A stretch of DNA of 64,000 bases from Coenobita brevimanus. Its lineage: Eukaryota > Arthropoda > Malacostraca > Decapoda > Coenobitidae. The position numbers were made by a program, and so were the translations under genes. The notes under the pieces were generated by a model. It searched no databases and was not told where the DNA came from. It saw only the letters and a program-made list of their open reading frames with translations. The stretch is taken from the NCBI GenBank assembly GCA_032717465.1, contig CM064655.1, forward strand, positions 22,910,603 to 22,974,602, read 5' to 3'. This document shows, one piece after another, positions 12,560-24,738 of the stretch (the first letter of the stretch is position 1; every line of letters begins with the position of its first letter).

Positions 12560-13420
12560 TGTGTGATATTTGCTTGAGTGTGAGTGGATGAGAGGAGTGG
12601 ATGGGAAGAGTGGAGGAGTGGAAGGGGAGAAGGGAGGGAAAGGGATGGATAAGGAGGGAGAGAAAAAGATGGGGGAGGAAAACTGAGGGAGATGGGTATG
12701 GAGCTTGAGGGAGAGGGGGGGGGGGGATGTCATGGTTTGAAGCCTTTCGAAGACGAAGATGGATGGAAAAGGAGAGGGAGTGGGGAGAGCGAGAGGTGAT
12801 GGAGAGGGAGGATGAGGGATAGGGAGCTGGAGAAAAAGGGATGCGGTGGCTAAAAGGATGGGGACGATGGAGAAGGATGGAAGAGAAGGGAAGAGAGTGG
12901 GGAGGAGAGGGAGAAGGAGAGGGAATGAGGAGGAGAGGGAGAGGGACGGTGATGTGTGTTGGGCGATGGGTTAGGAAAGAGGGATGTAGTGCCCAGGTAA
13001 CTACAAAGGAGTACAAAGGAAAGCAAACAGCAACAGACCTTATGGTCCTTTCGAGGCTGTTTGTTACAGAGTAGTCTGTGACTACGAGATCTAATTCTAC
13101 ATGCTGAAGGATAAGGATAGTAAAGCAAGAAGGGTATAGAATAATGTACTGTATGTGGTGTTGTGAAGGGAGGAAGAGGGATGAAGGAGCGAGGGTGTGT
13201 CGGAGGCGGAAGGGGGAGAGGGGTGAGTTACTGAGGTAGTCAAAGGCAATGCTTGAATTATGGGGGTATTGATTGTCAATGTGGGTAGTAAAATGTGGGA
13301 GTTAGGGAGTGCACAAAGAAAACTGTGTGCAGGGAGGAGGATGGCAGAGAGGGAGGATGGGGGGAGTGACGAATAGGAGGGTGAGATGCAGAAAGGAGAG
13401 AGGGAGATGAGAAATTCTTT
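12560..13420. repeat. polypurine GGAGAGG-rich tract
   Basis: G/A-dominated plus strand with degenerate GGAGAGGGA and GGATGGGA units, interrupted by ordinary sequence at 12990-13150. Apparent Ser/Pro-rich frames on the minus strand are composition artefacts. Confidence 0.75.
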
Positions 13421-13774
13421 AAAGGACAGGTAGCTACCTCTCTTATCCTGCCTACAGCGAAAAATTTTGATTCAAATGAGGGAATTTCGTCCATCTGAAA
13501 GATCAAAAAATGAGAAAATTGAGGTAGAGACTTACAGGGGAGGAAAGAGAGAAATGGAAGCAGAGGTGCAGGAGAGACTGGGTCATTCTCAAGACTGGTA
13601 TGTGACAGAAGAAAATGTGCACCTGATTTAAGATGCGCCCCTCCGATTGGTGACGGAGGGGTGGGGCGTATCAGGGGGTTGGGGTTGGGATGGGGGTGTT
13701 TGTGGGTAGGGTGTGGGTGCGGGAACAGGTATAGCAGGGTAAGTACGGCGCTAAACTGGGATTATGTTAGCTTC
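13421..13774. other. intergenic, G-rich
   Basis: GGGGTGTGGGTGTTTGTGGG-like G/T run at 13650-13725; otherwise nothing recognised. Confidence 0.45.
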
Positions 13775-14545
13775 CATTGCAGCCACTTTTAATGGAGCAA
13801 GAGTTACCGCCTTTATGTGGGACTTCGAAGCGTTGTACAGATGATGCTCCTTCTGAAGGGGATTTGTTGTAAGTATCAAGTTTATCTCAGTATATATTAA
13901 CTTCAGTTCTAAATTTGTGAACAGAGTATCAGTGTAGCTAGTTCTAACAGAGGACGATTTGTCGACTTTATGTGGGATTGGATTTCTTGTATAGGTGATG
14001 TACTAACTAAAGAGATTTGCTGTAAGTATAAAATTTATCTGCAGTTCTGAACTTATGAATGGAGCATCGCTGTTAACTCTCAATGCATCCAGTTCTAATA
14101 TAGGACAATTTACTGTCATATTTGGGATTCGAATTCCTTGTATAGATGATGGGCCAACTAAAGGGATCTGCTGTAAGTATGAGGATTATCTACAGTTTGG
14201 AATTTATGAAAAGAGTATCGCTTTTAACATTCACTGCATCCAATTCCAATAAGGAAGATTTACCAGAGTTATGTGGTATTGGAATCGTTACGTACATGAG
14301 GGGCCAGATGAAGGGATTTGCTGTAAGTACGAAGTTTATCTAGAATTTGAACTTAAGAACAGAGCATCAATATTAACTTTCATCGTATCCACTCGTAATG
14401 GAAGACATTTTACCGCCTTTTGAGGGATTCGATTCGTAATTTGAGCAAGGGGGTTCAGATCAGTGTATAAGATGATGTAAGTACTGTATAGTGAAATTTG
14501 TGGTATTAAGTTTATCTCCAATCTTGAATTTATGAACGAGGCTTC
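13775..14545. repeat. tandem repeat, about 151-bp monomer
   Basis: The phrase GATTTGCTGTAAGTA recurs at about 13861, 14013, 14165 and 14315, with a decayed copy near 14470, giving spacings of 150-152 bp. Each unit also carries TTTATCT...TTGAA(C/T)TTATGAA and GCATCC(A)GTTCTAATA...GGACAATTTA. About five monomers at moderate divergence, so an old array. Open frames across it are not conserved between units. Confidence 0.85.
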
Positions 14546-14834
14546 CTGAATGTGGTTAGACAAACTCTTAAGAGGGAGAAAGGTCGGGTGGTATAGAATT
14601 AGGGCTGGGAGATATTGTTGTTGATATAAGTCAGGGAGCTGAGTGTGTTGAGATAAATGGTGCACACACACAAAAAAGAGTAAGCTATTGATTCTTGAAT
14701 ACACTATATGTCTTTACTGACACACAAACACACACACACAAACAAATCGCACGCGCTTCTCCAATAACATTCACGCTCATCTTGCTTCATCTATCGAGGA
14801 AGCTCTGTCTAGCTATTTAACTGTCTAATTAGTT

Positions 14835-14835
<1 letters not shown>

Positions 14836-14916
<81 letters not shown>

Positions 14917-14934
14917 GCACGCACGCGCGCGCGT
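14836..14934. repeat. (CA)n(CGCA)n microsatellite
   Basis: About 38 CA units followed by CGCA/CG units. Confidence 0.95.
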
Positions 14935-15149
14935 TACAACCATTAGTGTTTAATATACAAAACAAATCCCTACGGAAATGTGCTGGGAGGCCTGCATTGT
15001 ATGCTGCTGTAAGATCTTGTCCTAATCCCCTTAAACTCTTATACACAGCTAAACGGACCTTAATGACTCATAGAGAATGGAAGTGTAATCAATCCAAGCC
15101 TTACGAGGAGCCAAAACCCACACCAACCAACGCACCGACACCCGTAGGG

Positions 15150-16170
<1,021 letters not shown>

Positions 16171-16984
16171 GGCATATACAGCAAGGCCAAAAAATTCTCC
16201 TGTTTTTTAATTGCCTCTACACTTTGGGCATGTCCGTCACTTTCCCCCAAATGCATCATATCTTTGGTCAGAAACTATCTATGGTCAGGAAAACATGCCA
16301 GACCTCTCTCAAATAAGGATAAGTAGCTCTCAGAAAAAAAGTGAAACGCCGAGGGGTGCAATGTTTAGGAAAGTGTAGTGCTTCACCATTTCCTTATACT
16401 TTAGAGGTTCCGAGCCGATGAAAAGAGTCTCCAAACCGTTTAGCAAGATCTCATTAGGTTTGGATACGGTTTCGAGTCTGTGTAAGTGATCTATCGACCA
16501 CACTTGAATATTCGCAAGGAGAGAGCCGAAGGAGAGAGCAGGGGGACAAAGGAAGCTGATTTTACGGACGCTGTTGCAAGGAAAGGCATGAGCGTCGATG
16601 GGGATAAGCACAAGGACGGAATGGCCACACGGACGAGGGGAACTAATTTTAGGGACACTCCTGCTAGATGGTGTGTTTTTTGGAGGGTGGATAACAGATG
16701 GGCAGTCAGGATAATGGAGTGGTGACCCATAGATGGCGTGGAAGGAAGAGGCAGGCTGATATATGGATGGGCAGATGAAATTCGCAAATATTCAGGGTGG
16801 GGTTATATCACTTAAATATATAAGATACGTTAGAGGAGAGAATGATGGGAGAGGCCCCTTCCTTCCAGTGCACTGAATGGTGATGACGAAGATGGCTATG
16901 GCGATGACGATGACAATACTGATGATGACGATGATGATGATGACTAGTACTGATGGTGATGATGATGATAATGATGGTGATTTA
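16171..16984. other. intergenic, imperfect (GAT)n at right end
   Basis: No gene recognised. Degenerate GATGATGAC units occupy 16872-16982. Short open frames at 16330-16790 overlap on both strands and are unsupported. Confidence 0.5.
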
Positions 16985-17883
16985 TAAGGTATTGATATGA
17001 ATAAAAGAAGAGGGAAACTGATATCAGAAACAAGAGTGCTAGGTCAATCATCGTTCCATCTCAGTATTGATAAAAATAGGTCGGATGACTGGTACACGTA
17101 CTGATCATTTGCAATACGACTGATAAGAAGAAGAGGATGATTAAGATGGGCCGCGTTGAGATAAAGACGAAGAGACAGGTAGAAAGAGAAGAAAATTAAT
17201 ATCGGAGACAAGATAGAAGGATCATTATCTTTCTAACCTTGATAAAGAGGTGACAGGTGTAAGTCATTAGCAAAGCAATTGACTGGAGACAAATAAAATA
17301 AATCCAACATAAGAGTGATCATAGGAGTGAAGTAAAATGATATTAAAAAACAAGACAAGTGAGTCAATGTGAAAGTTGGTATTTTCTCGACAATGATTAA
17401 AAACGAGGTAAATAATGGAAGACAGCATTTAGATTTGTTAAACAGGGACCGGGTAAACTTTTATGGAACAAGATAGGTGGGTCAGTATCTCTCAAGCCAT
17501 GATTTAAAAAAAAACAGGTGAGTTGTCTGGTACATGTGGAGGGCATTAGCAAAATAAATTATAAGAGGAGGTACGTAAAGATAGCAAAACAATTCAGATT
17601 AATCCCATGAAAGGTTGACAGAGGGACAAGGAATACTGATTTTAGGGGCAAGATGGATTATTACCACCTTAACCTTCATTAAGGAGGTGCGTCAGCAGGT
17701 ACATGTGTAGCTTATTAGCGAGGCGATTGATAGGCGTCAGATTAAAATGAACCCAACGGAAAGGAGGGCATGAGAACAAAGTAAATTGATATCAGCAACA
17801 CGATAGGTGGGTCATTATCTCCCTAACCTGGTACACGTGTAGGCCGTTAGCAAAATGACTGATGAGATGAGGCAGATAACAAT
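16985..17883. repeat. diverged tandem repeat, left part of split array
   Basis: About six degenerate monomers, each with a core like GATATCAGNAACAAGATAGGTGGGTCATTATCTCCCTAACC (starts near 17019, 17200, 17340, 17460, 17638, 17800), then GGTACACGTGTAGGNCATTAGCAAAA and GACTGATAAGA. Spacing varies from 120 to 180 bp. The array stops exactly at the 5' LTR and resumes after the 3' LTR. Confidence 0.85.
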
Positions 17884-18672
17884 TGTTACATAGCCTATGA
17901 TTTCATCATCCTTTGTATAATTCTAATGTACAGTATGCTGCCTGTTTGATCACGATTCGCCACGTGGCTTCCATAGTGACCAGGCTTGCATGTTCTACCT
18001 CACTCCCCCTTATATTAGAGTAAGTCGTTCTTTCTGTTGTACAGAGCAGGACTGTCAACTCTTCCTCCCCTGTGCCTTCATTTTCGCGTCCTTCTTGCAA
18101 GCTGAATCAAGCTCTGCCGGCCCTCTATATAATGAGCTCAGTCTCGGCATTAGTTGCCACTTAGATCTACTCCTCATTTTGTTCACATCTCTGTCCTCCC
18201 GTGTATAGTGTATTAATATTTTTGTGAGTGCTCAGGAAGTCTCCAGCCATCTAGCTGCTGTATAATTTGAGTATAAGTGTTGTTACCATTTTTCTTGTAC
18301 TGTGTGGCCTAGGGCGTTGGTTCGTGGGCCTGGTAAGGTTTTTGTGATTCATGTGGAGTTTTTGATGTCAGCCAATATTAATAATAGTTTGTATCTGTAA
18401 TAATATATCTTGCTTTAACTGAGCATAATCCGGTTTTCTCATTTATCAGGGCTGACTTAGATAAATTTGCTCTTGCTAAATTCATGTTAATAGAGGCTAT
18501 TGCAGTTAACCATATATGTATGAGTCCTGAATGTTTAGTTGTTAGTTTGAGCATTAAACTTTGACTTGTAATTTTATCTAACTCTTTTGTTTTGAACCTG
18601 GAAATTTGCAGGACAGTAGTGATTTTAGTATTCTCACTTGAAGTGTTCATTATCTCTCTCTGTTCTGTAACA
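17884..18672 (+). repeat. 5' LTR
   Basis: 789 bp, bounded by TGTTACA and TGTAACA. It lacks a 27-bp segment and one T present in the 3' LTR, which exactly accounts for the length difference. The 72-codon frame inside both LTRs (from 17990) is ordinary LTR sequence, not a known protein. Confidence 0.95.
18126..18143 (+). promoter_or_regulatory. candidate LTR TATA box and nearby TCAGTC
   Basis: TATATAA at 18126-18132 is conserved in the 3' LTR (near 26790). A TCAGTC initiator-like hexamer starts at 18138, closer than the usual 25-30 bp, so the true start is probably further downstream. An ATTAAA at 18553 could be the polyadenylation signal. Confidence 0.4.
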
Positions 18673-18678
18673 TAAATT

Positions 18679-18696
18679 TGGCGACCTCGCCAGGAT
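18679..18696 (+). other. primer-binding site, tRNA-Arg-like
   Basis: TGGCGACCTCGCCAGGAT begins 6 bp after the LTR, as expected for a tRNA 3'-CCA primer. Its complement resembles a tRNA-Arg acceptor plus T-arm; that assignment is from memory and tentative. Confidence 0.7.
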
Positions 18697-18751
18697 ATTC
18701 AGGATATTATCATAAGGATATTGCTTGATATTTTGTGACTGTGATTTATTC

Positions 18752-19980
18752 ATGATGTCTACTATTACTACTCTTGATGAAGCCAAAGATTTTTTGTCAA
18801 ATGTGCAAACAGTGTGTGATGTAGAAAACAGAACAAAGAATGAACTTAAGCTTGTTGTTCAACAATTGGGAATTGCTGTTCACTTTCATCAGTCTAAAGA
18901 TCAAATTGTTGACATGATTAATAAAAGCTTGTTTAATGTAACTCCTCCTGATGGGCAAACGCAGATTGAAATAGCTAAGTTACAGCCAGCCCTGCAGGAG
19001 GCTCGTGCTCTGGAGGCTGAGTCTCAGGCTCGTATTCAGGAGGCACAGGCACAAATTGAAATTGCTAGGATTCAGGCAGACCATGAGTATCGCATGAAAC
19101 AAGGTAGAACTGGATCATCTAGCTCTGATGATTATGATGTGGCTAAAAATGTTAAACTTGTTGCTCCTTTTAATTAATCTGATTTAACAAAGTATTTTCA
19201 GTTGTTTGAGAGGGTAGCTACAGGTTTTAATTGGCCCAAAAAGTATTGGCCAGTACTCCTTCAAACTGTTCTCACCGGTAAAGCTCAAGTAACTTATGCA
19301 TCTTTGCCTCAGGATCAATCTGATAATTATGATGTAGTTAAGAGCTTGATTCTTAAGGCCTATGAGCTTGTTCCTGAAGCCTATAGAGTAAAATTTAGGA
19401 CAACTTATAAGTAAGATAAACAATCCCATGTTGAGTATGCAAAAATCAAAGAAGATCTGTTAGAGCAGTGGTTAAATTCTAAGAATGTAAATTCTGATTT
19501 TGATAAATTTAAGCAAATGATTTTGCTGGAGGACTTCAAAAGGTGTATTAATAAAGATGTAAGCCTATATCTTGATGAGAAAAGAATAGATAATTTGTCT
19601 GATGCTGCAGTTTTAGCTGATGAATATGTTCTCACTCACAAGAGATATTCTAAAGAAAAAAGGAAAGCTGAGAGTAAGTACGTTGCCTCTACTCAGAGTA
19701 CAGGTAACAGGAAAGAGAATAAAGATGATGTTTCTCAGGAAGTAAATACCAGCTCCACCTCTAGATTTCAGAAAAGTAAATGTACTTGTTGTAGTAAGCT
19801 TGGTCATACTACGGAGAAATGTTTCTTGAGACAGAGTGATGTGAACAAAAAGGAGTCTTTAAATATTCAGTCAACTGGTCTAGTGTCCACCCTTGAGAGT
19901 TCCCAGAATTCTTTAACTGAGTTAACTGAACCTGCTTTGAGGGGTAAATTAAATTCTCATGATGAAGCTCCTCTTTTGAG
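18752..19980 (+). pseudogene. gag: Gag (matrix/capsid and zinc knuckle), nonsense-mutated
   Basis: I take the start at the double ATG at 18752/18755. The frame reads through to the protease region but is broken by TAA at 19175 and TAA at 19412. The N-terminal part holds a Gln/Ala/Glu-rich helical stretch (about 18960-19080). The middle carries a capsid-like block (KYFQLFERVA, NWPKKYW, GKAQVTYA) and then LLEDFKRCI and LADEYVLTHK, as in Ty3/gypsy Gag of animals. A CCHC zinc knuckle (C-x2-C-x4-H-x4-C) lies at 19781-19822. Gag would form virus-like particles and bind element RNA. There is no frameshift between Gag and Pol. Both stops are single-codon changes, consistent with decay after insertion. 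Confidence 0.88.
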
Positions 19981-20722
19981 CAGTAACGTGGGTGACACTC
20001 TCAAGAGTTCATGTGCTAATTTCCTGTCTGATGGTTTTGTCAGTCCTCTGGACAGTAATGACAGGAAATCAGTTAAAATATATCATGATACAGGTGCTTG
20101 CCAATCCCTTATGCTGACCAGTGTTCTAGGCTCTAATGTTAATTCCTCTGATGAAACTGTAATCTTACAAGGTGAAGGGAATAATTACTTCTCTGTCCCT
20201 CTGTGCAGAGTGAATTTAGAGTCTGGTTTTGTTAATGGTTCCGTTATGGTTGGGTTGGTTGAGACACTCCCAATGTCAGGTGTAACTTTCTTACTTGGAA
20301 ATGATATTGGTGGAAGTCAAATGTGTCCAGCTCCTCAGTTGTTTAGTGAACCAGTGACTGCGACCCAGGATTGTGATGTCCCTGATGTGTTCTCTGCATG
20401 TGCTGTCACTAGGGCTAAGTCTAAAGTTACTGGTGACTTAGAGGATAATGATGATGATGATGTTATCCTAGCTGACACTTTTCTTGCTAATTTGGACCAC
20501 TCACCAGATGAGGCAGTACCCTGTAGTGTTGATAATTTGTCTCGTCAAGAGTTGATTGAGTTGCAGGTTGCTGACCCTGAGTTGAAAGGTCTAGCTTACT
20601 CTGCTTGCAGTGAGGAAGAGTCAGCTGGTGCTTATACTTGTTATTATATAAAGTCAGGAGTAGTTATGAGAAAGTGAAGACCCCCAACAGCATCAGCCGA
20701 CTGTGAATGGGAGGTTATACAT
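19981..20722 (+). pseudogene. pro: aspartic protease and linker of Gag-Pol
   Basis: Continues in the same frame as Gag. The catalytic triad DTG is at 20087-20095 in the context HDTGACQSL. A flap/terminal region with LPMSGVTFLLGND follows near 20270-20310, as in retropepsins of Ty3/gypsy elements. The linker contains a short (GAT)n run (Asp-rich, near 20450) and ends in the segment that normally leads into integrase (SGVVMRK). TGA at 20675 and TAA at 20723 interrupt the frame, so the polyprotein would be truncated here. The enzyme would cut Gag-Pol in particles. Confidence 0.88.
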
Positions 20723-20725
20723 TAA

Positions 20726-21830
20726 GTTGTCATCCCTCGTGTTTGTAGGCAGGATATCTTTAGAGTTGCTCATGATTCCAGTTTGGCAGGGCACCTTGGA
20801 GTGAGGAAGATTGTGGCACGCATTTTGAAACACTTCTACTGGCCAGGTATCTTCAGAGATGTTTCCTGGTATTGTAAGTCTTGTCACACCTGTCAAGTTG
20901 TGGGGAAGTGTAATCAGATCGAAAAGGTTGCAACTCTAGTTCCCATTCCTCCTTTTGAGGCGCCATTCACCCGTGTGTTGGTGGATATTGTGGGCTCTCT
21001 TCCTAAGACTTCTTCAGGATTTTCTTATGTGTTGACCCTGATTGATATGGCTACTCGTTATCCTGAAGCCATTCCACTTAGAAATATCTCAGCAAAGAGC
21101 GTGGTTAAGGAAATGCTGGGGTTCATCACCAAGTTTGGTCTCCCCAAGGAGGTACAGTCAGACCGGGGAAGTAATTTCATGTCAAATGTTTTCAAGCAGT
21201 CTCTGAAAGAGTTGGGCATCACCCAGATCACGTCTTCAGCTTACCATCCCCAGACCCAAGGAGCGTTGGAGAGATATCATCAAACACTCAAATCGATGTT
21301 CAGGAAATACTGTTTGGAAGATCAGAAAAACTGGGATAAAGGTCTTCCATTCGTTGTATTTGCCGCAAGAGAATCTCCAAATGAATCACTGGGCTTCTCA
21401 CCCTTTGAACTACTGTTTGGCCATGAAGTAAGAGGACCCCTTAAGCTACTCAAGGAATGCTGGCTGTCGGAGGAAGATGACGTCAACCTGCTGGAGTATG
21501 TGATGAAGTTCAAAGAACGGCTGTCCACTGCTTTACAACTGGCGAGAGAGAATTTAGGAGCTGCTCAGGAGAAGATGAAGACTTGGTATGATAAGAAGTC
21601 CAGGTTACGCCACTTTCAGCCAGGAGATCAGGTTTTGATTCTGCTACCAGTGCATGGGCAACCTCTTCAAGCCAAGTTTAGTGGCCCTTATTTCGTGGAG
21701 AAGAAACTCAGTGATGTCAACTATGTCATCGCCACACCAGATCGTAGAAAGAACAAGCAACTTTGTCACATCAACATGCTAAAGTTATATCACAGGCGGG
21801 ACGAAAATAATCCAGTCTGCACTGTAGCTG
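20726..21830 (+). pseudogene. int: integrase, located upstream of RT
   Basis: An HHCC zinc-binding domain occupies about 20771-20893 (AHDSSLAGH ... CKSC). A DD35E core follows: D at 20984 (VDIVGS), D at 21161 (SDRGSNF) and E at 21269 (ALERYH), with exactly 35 residues between the last two. A C-terminal GPY-type module with AKFSGPYFVEKK near 21672-21710 supports Ty3/gypsy rather than copia integrase. This domain itself is open; it lies after four stops. Integrase joins element cDNA to the genome. It is directly followed in the same frame by the RT, which is the unusual order for this superfamily. Confidence 0.93.
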
Positions 21831-23152
21831 TTCCACCCGAGTCTGCAAGTGAAGTTCTCCCATGCAGTATGAGCCTGAGTGATAGTTTGGGGAAGAATCC
21901 TGATATCATGAATGATCTCCAGACTAAGCTTTCTCATCTAGCTTCCGAGGAAAGGCAGGAGTTCTCGGCATTACTGCAGGAGTACCCGCAAGTGTTCTGG
22001 GCCACTCCAGGAAGAACCACTGTGTTGATGCATGATGTCGATGTTGGAGACGCAAAGCCAATTAAACTGCCTCCTTACCGTGTGAACCCAGTGAATGTTC
22101 CTCTCATCCAGAAGGAGCTTGGCTACCTGTTGGACCACAAGATGATTGAGCCCTGTCAGAGCGAGTGGAGTTCTGTCACTCTAGTCCCTAAGTCAGGTGG
22201 GTCACAGCGGCTTTGCATCGACTACAGACGTGTTAATCAGATAACCAAAACAGACACTTACCCTCTCCCTCGCGTGGAAGATTGCATAGACAAGATCGGA
22301 AAAGCTAGGTACATAAGTAAGTTTGATTTGTTAAAGGGATACTGGCAAGTACCTATGACTGAACGTGCTAGGGAGATCTCATGTTTTGTAACACTAGGAA
22401 AGACTTTTGCATGTTCTGTAATGCCATATGGTATGAAGAATGCACCAGCCACTTTTCAGAAGCTCATGAATGTTGTAACAGAGGGTTTGGCAGGGTGTGT
22501 TATTTATATTGATGATGTATTAATCTTCAGTGACAACTGGAAAGATCACCTATGCCATGTCAGTAAATTTCTTGAGCGTTTGGTTCATGCTAATCTTGTA
22601 GCTAATTTATCAAAGTGTGAGTTTGGTCAAGCTAAAGTTCAGTACCTTGGGTACGTAATTGGTGATGGACACGTTGCACCACCAGGAGCTAAGGTTCAGG
22701 TTATAAGTGATCTTCCCAGACCTAAAAGTAGGAAAGAGCTACAAAGATTTTTGGGAATGGTAGGTTATTACAGGAGATTTGTTCTTAACTTTTCAATTCT
22801 TGTATCACCACTTACAGACCTACTGAAAAAGGGAGTTAAATTTGTCTGGACCGATAACTGTGAATCCTCTTTCAGTAAACTTAAAGCTATCCTATTAAGT
22901 CAGCCAGTGCTCGCTACTCCAAATTTTGCTAAACCTTTTAAGATGGCTGTTGACGCAAGTGATACAGGAGCTGGGGCTGTTTTGCTGCTAGAGGATGATC
23001 TGGGTATTGAACACCCTGTATCTTATTACAGTAAGAAGTTCACTCCACCTCAAAAGAACTACTCCACTATTGAGAAAGAGCTTTTAGCCTTGATTTTGGG
23101 TTTACAGCATTTTTCATTTTATTTGTGTTCTGGTTTTGACCCCATAGTCATT
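21831..23152 (+). pseudogene. pol: reverse transcriptase and 5' part of RNase H
   Basis: Same frame as integrase. After a spacer with EYPQVFWATPGRT, the RT has IKLPPYRVNP, the motif CIDYRRVNQ, FDLLKGYWQVPM, MPYGMKNAPATFQ and the catalytic YIDD at 22505-22516, all Ty3/gypsy-type. The RNase H connection follows (FLGMVGYYRRF), then the first RNase H motif MAVDAS near 22945 and the IEKELLAL glutamate block near 23074-23097. The frame then runs into LINE sequence after about 23150, and the 3' portion of RNase H is found beyond the insert. RT would copy element RNA to cDNA. Confidence 0.93.
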
Positions 23153-23183
23153 TATATCTATCATCTATCTATAGCCCGACGCC

Positions 23184-24044
23184 CTAATCCCGCAAAGGGT
23201 GGCCGCAGACAAAACGCCTCCAAGTCACTCTGTCACCCACCATTTGACTCCCCTCCCCCCAACTCACCCCCCCCTCCCTCATATACCTCTCAACTCCATC
23301 CCTCCACCTCATCCTCGGTCTACCCCTCCCTCTCCCTCCCTCCACCTCACCTACATACACCCTCTTAGTCAGTCTTTCATTCTCCATCCTCTCCACATGT
23401 CCAAACCACCTCAGTGTATTTCTCCTAATCTTTTCAACCACATCCACATCTACCCCACAACGTTCCTTCACTTCTTCATTCGTCAACCTGTCCCTCCATG
23501 TCACTCCACATGCTCCTCTCAAGTAACTCATTTCCACTGCTCTCACTCTTGACTTGTTCCCCTCTTGCAAGGTCCACGCCTCGCTTCCATACGTCAGGGT
23601 AGGGATCACAATACCATCATGCAGTGACTTCTTAACTTCCATACTCACCTCCCTATTTCTCATCACTGCTTTCAGTGTGCCAACAACCTTCCTTCCCTGC
23701 TGTACCCTTTCACGTACTTCATCCCCCAAAGTTCCATCCTTACTCATCACACTACCCAAGTACTTGAATGCACTCACATTCTCCATATCCTCACCATCCA
23801 ACCTCACTGCACACTCTGTGACTTCATTCCTCTCAAACACCATAACTTTACTTTTGTTTACATTAACTTTCAGCTTCCTCCTCCTACACACTGTCCCAAA
23901 TTCATTCACCAAACCTTGCAACTCCCATTCATCTTCACTCAACAATACTGTATCATCAGCAAACAGCAACACCGGAAGCTTCCAAATCTCACCCTCATTC
24001 ATTAGGGCCACCCCCACATCCACTGCCCTACCTTGTACCTCCCT
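23184..24044 (-). pseudogene. RTE-like LINE reverse transcriptase, C-terminal part
   Basis: Frame-shifted continuation. The catalytic FADD motif lies at about 23963-23952 (LLFADDTVLL). It is followed by KYLGSVMSKDG, YGSEAWTL and the distal RRNTLRWFGHVERM / GRGRPRMRW block typical of RTE-type and related LINE C-termini. The stop precedes the (ATAG)n tail by only a few bases, so the 3' end is complete. Confidence 0.9.
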
Positions 24045-24738
24045 TTACGACCCCATCCATATATATATTAAACAGCCATGGAGACATTACACACCCCTGT
24101 TTCAGTCCCACATTGAGATCAAAGAACTCACTCAACTCACCATCCACTCGCACCGTAGCCCTAGCTCCCTCGTACATACTCTTCACAGCACTCAACAATT
24201 TCCCCTCCACTCCATATATTCTTAGTACCTTCCACATACCTTTCCTATCTATTCTGTCATAAGCTTTCTCCAAGTCCATGAAGGCAGCGTACACTTTCCT
24301 TCCCTTCTCTAGATACTTCTCCACTAAACATCTTAGAACAAATATCTGATCTACACACCCTTTTCCCTTCCTAAATCCCCCTTGTTCTTCTCCAACTAGC
24401 TCCTCTGTCATATGCCTAACCCTATCAATGAGTATTCTACCATATATTTTACCAGTCACACTAAGAAGGCAAATACCCCTATGGTTACCACATACTTCTC
24501 TCTCCCCTTTTCCTTTGTACAGAGGAACAATTATACCTGATTTCCAGTCCTCTGGAACCCTTCCCTCTTCCCAAGCCAATCTACACAACTTCCATATCCA
24601 CTCCACAACAATCTCACCCCCATACCTAAGCATTTCACCACACACTCCATCAATTCCTGGGGCCTTTCCCAGCTTAATCTTCTTCATCGCTTCCACTACT
24701 TCCGACCTACTGATCTCTTCCTCCCTCCTCTCATCTCC
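24028..24738 (-). pseudogene. RTE-like LINE reverse transcriptase, N-terminal and palm
   Basis: Same frame as the endonuclease. Shows KLGKAPGIDGV, VPLYKGKG, NHRGICLLSV, the first catalytic-block motif AFMDLEKAYDRI, and GLKQGCVMSPWLFNIYMD. Near 24045 the reading continues in another frame, consistent with a 1-bp indel, and the original frame stops at 24028. Function in the family is target-primed reverse transcription. Confidence 0.9.

Noticed and set aside
17990..18208. 72-codon open frame present in both LTRs
   Set aside because: It belongs to LTR sequence, has no known domain, and its presence twice follows from LTR duplication.
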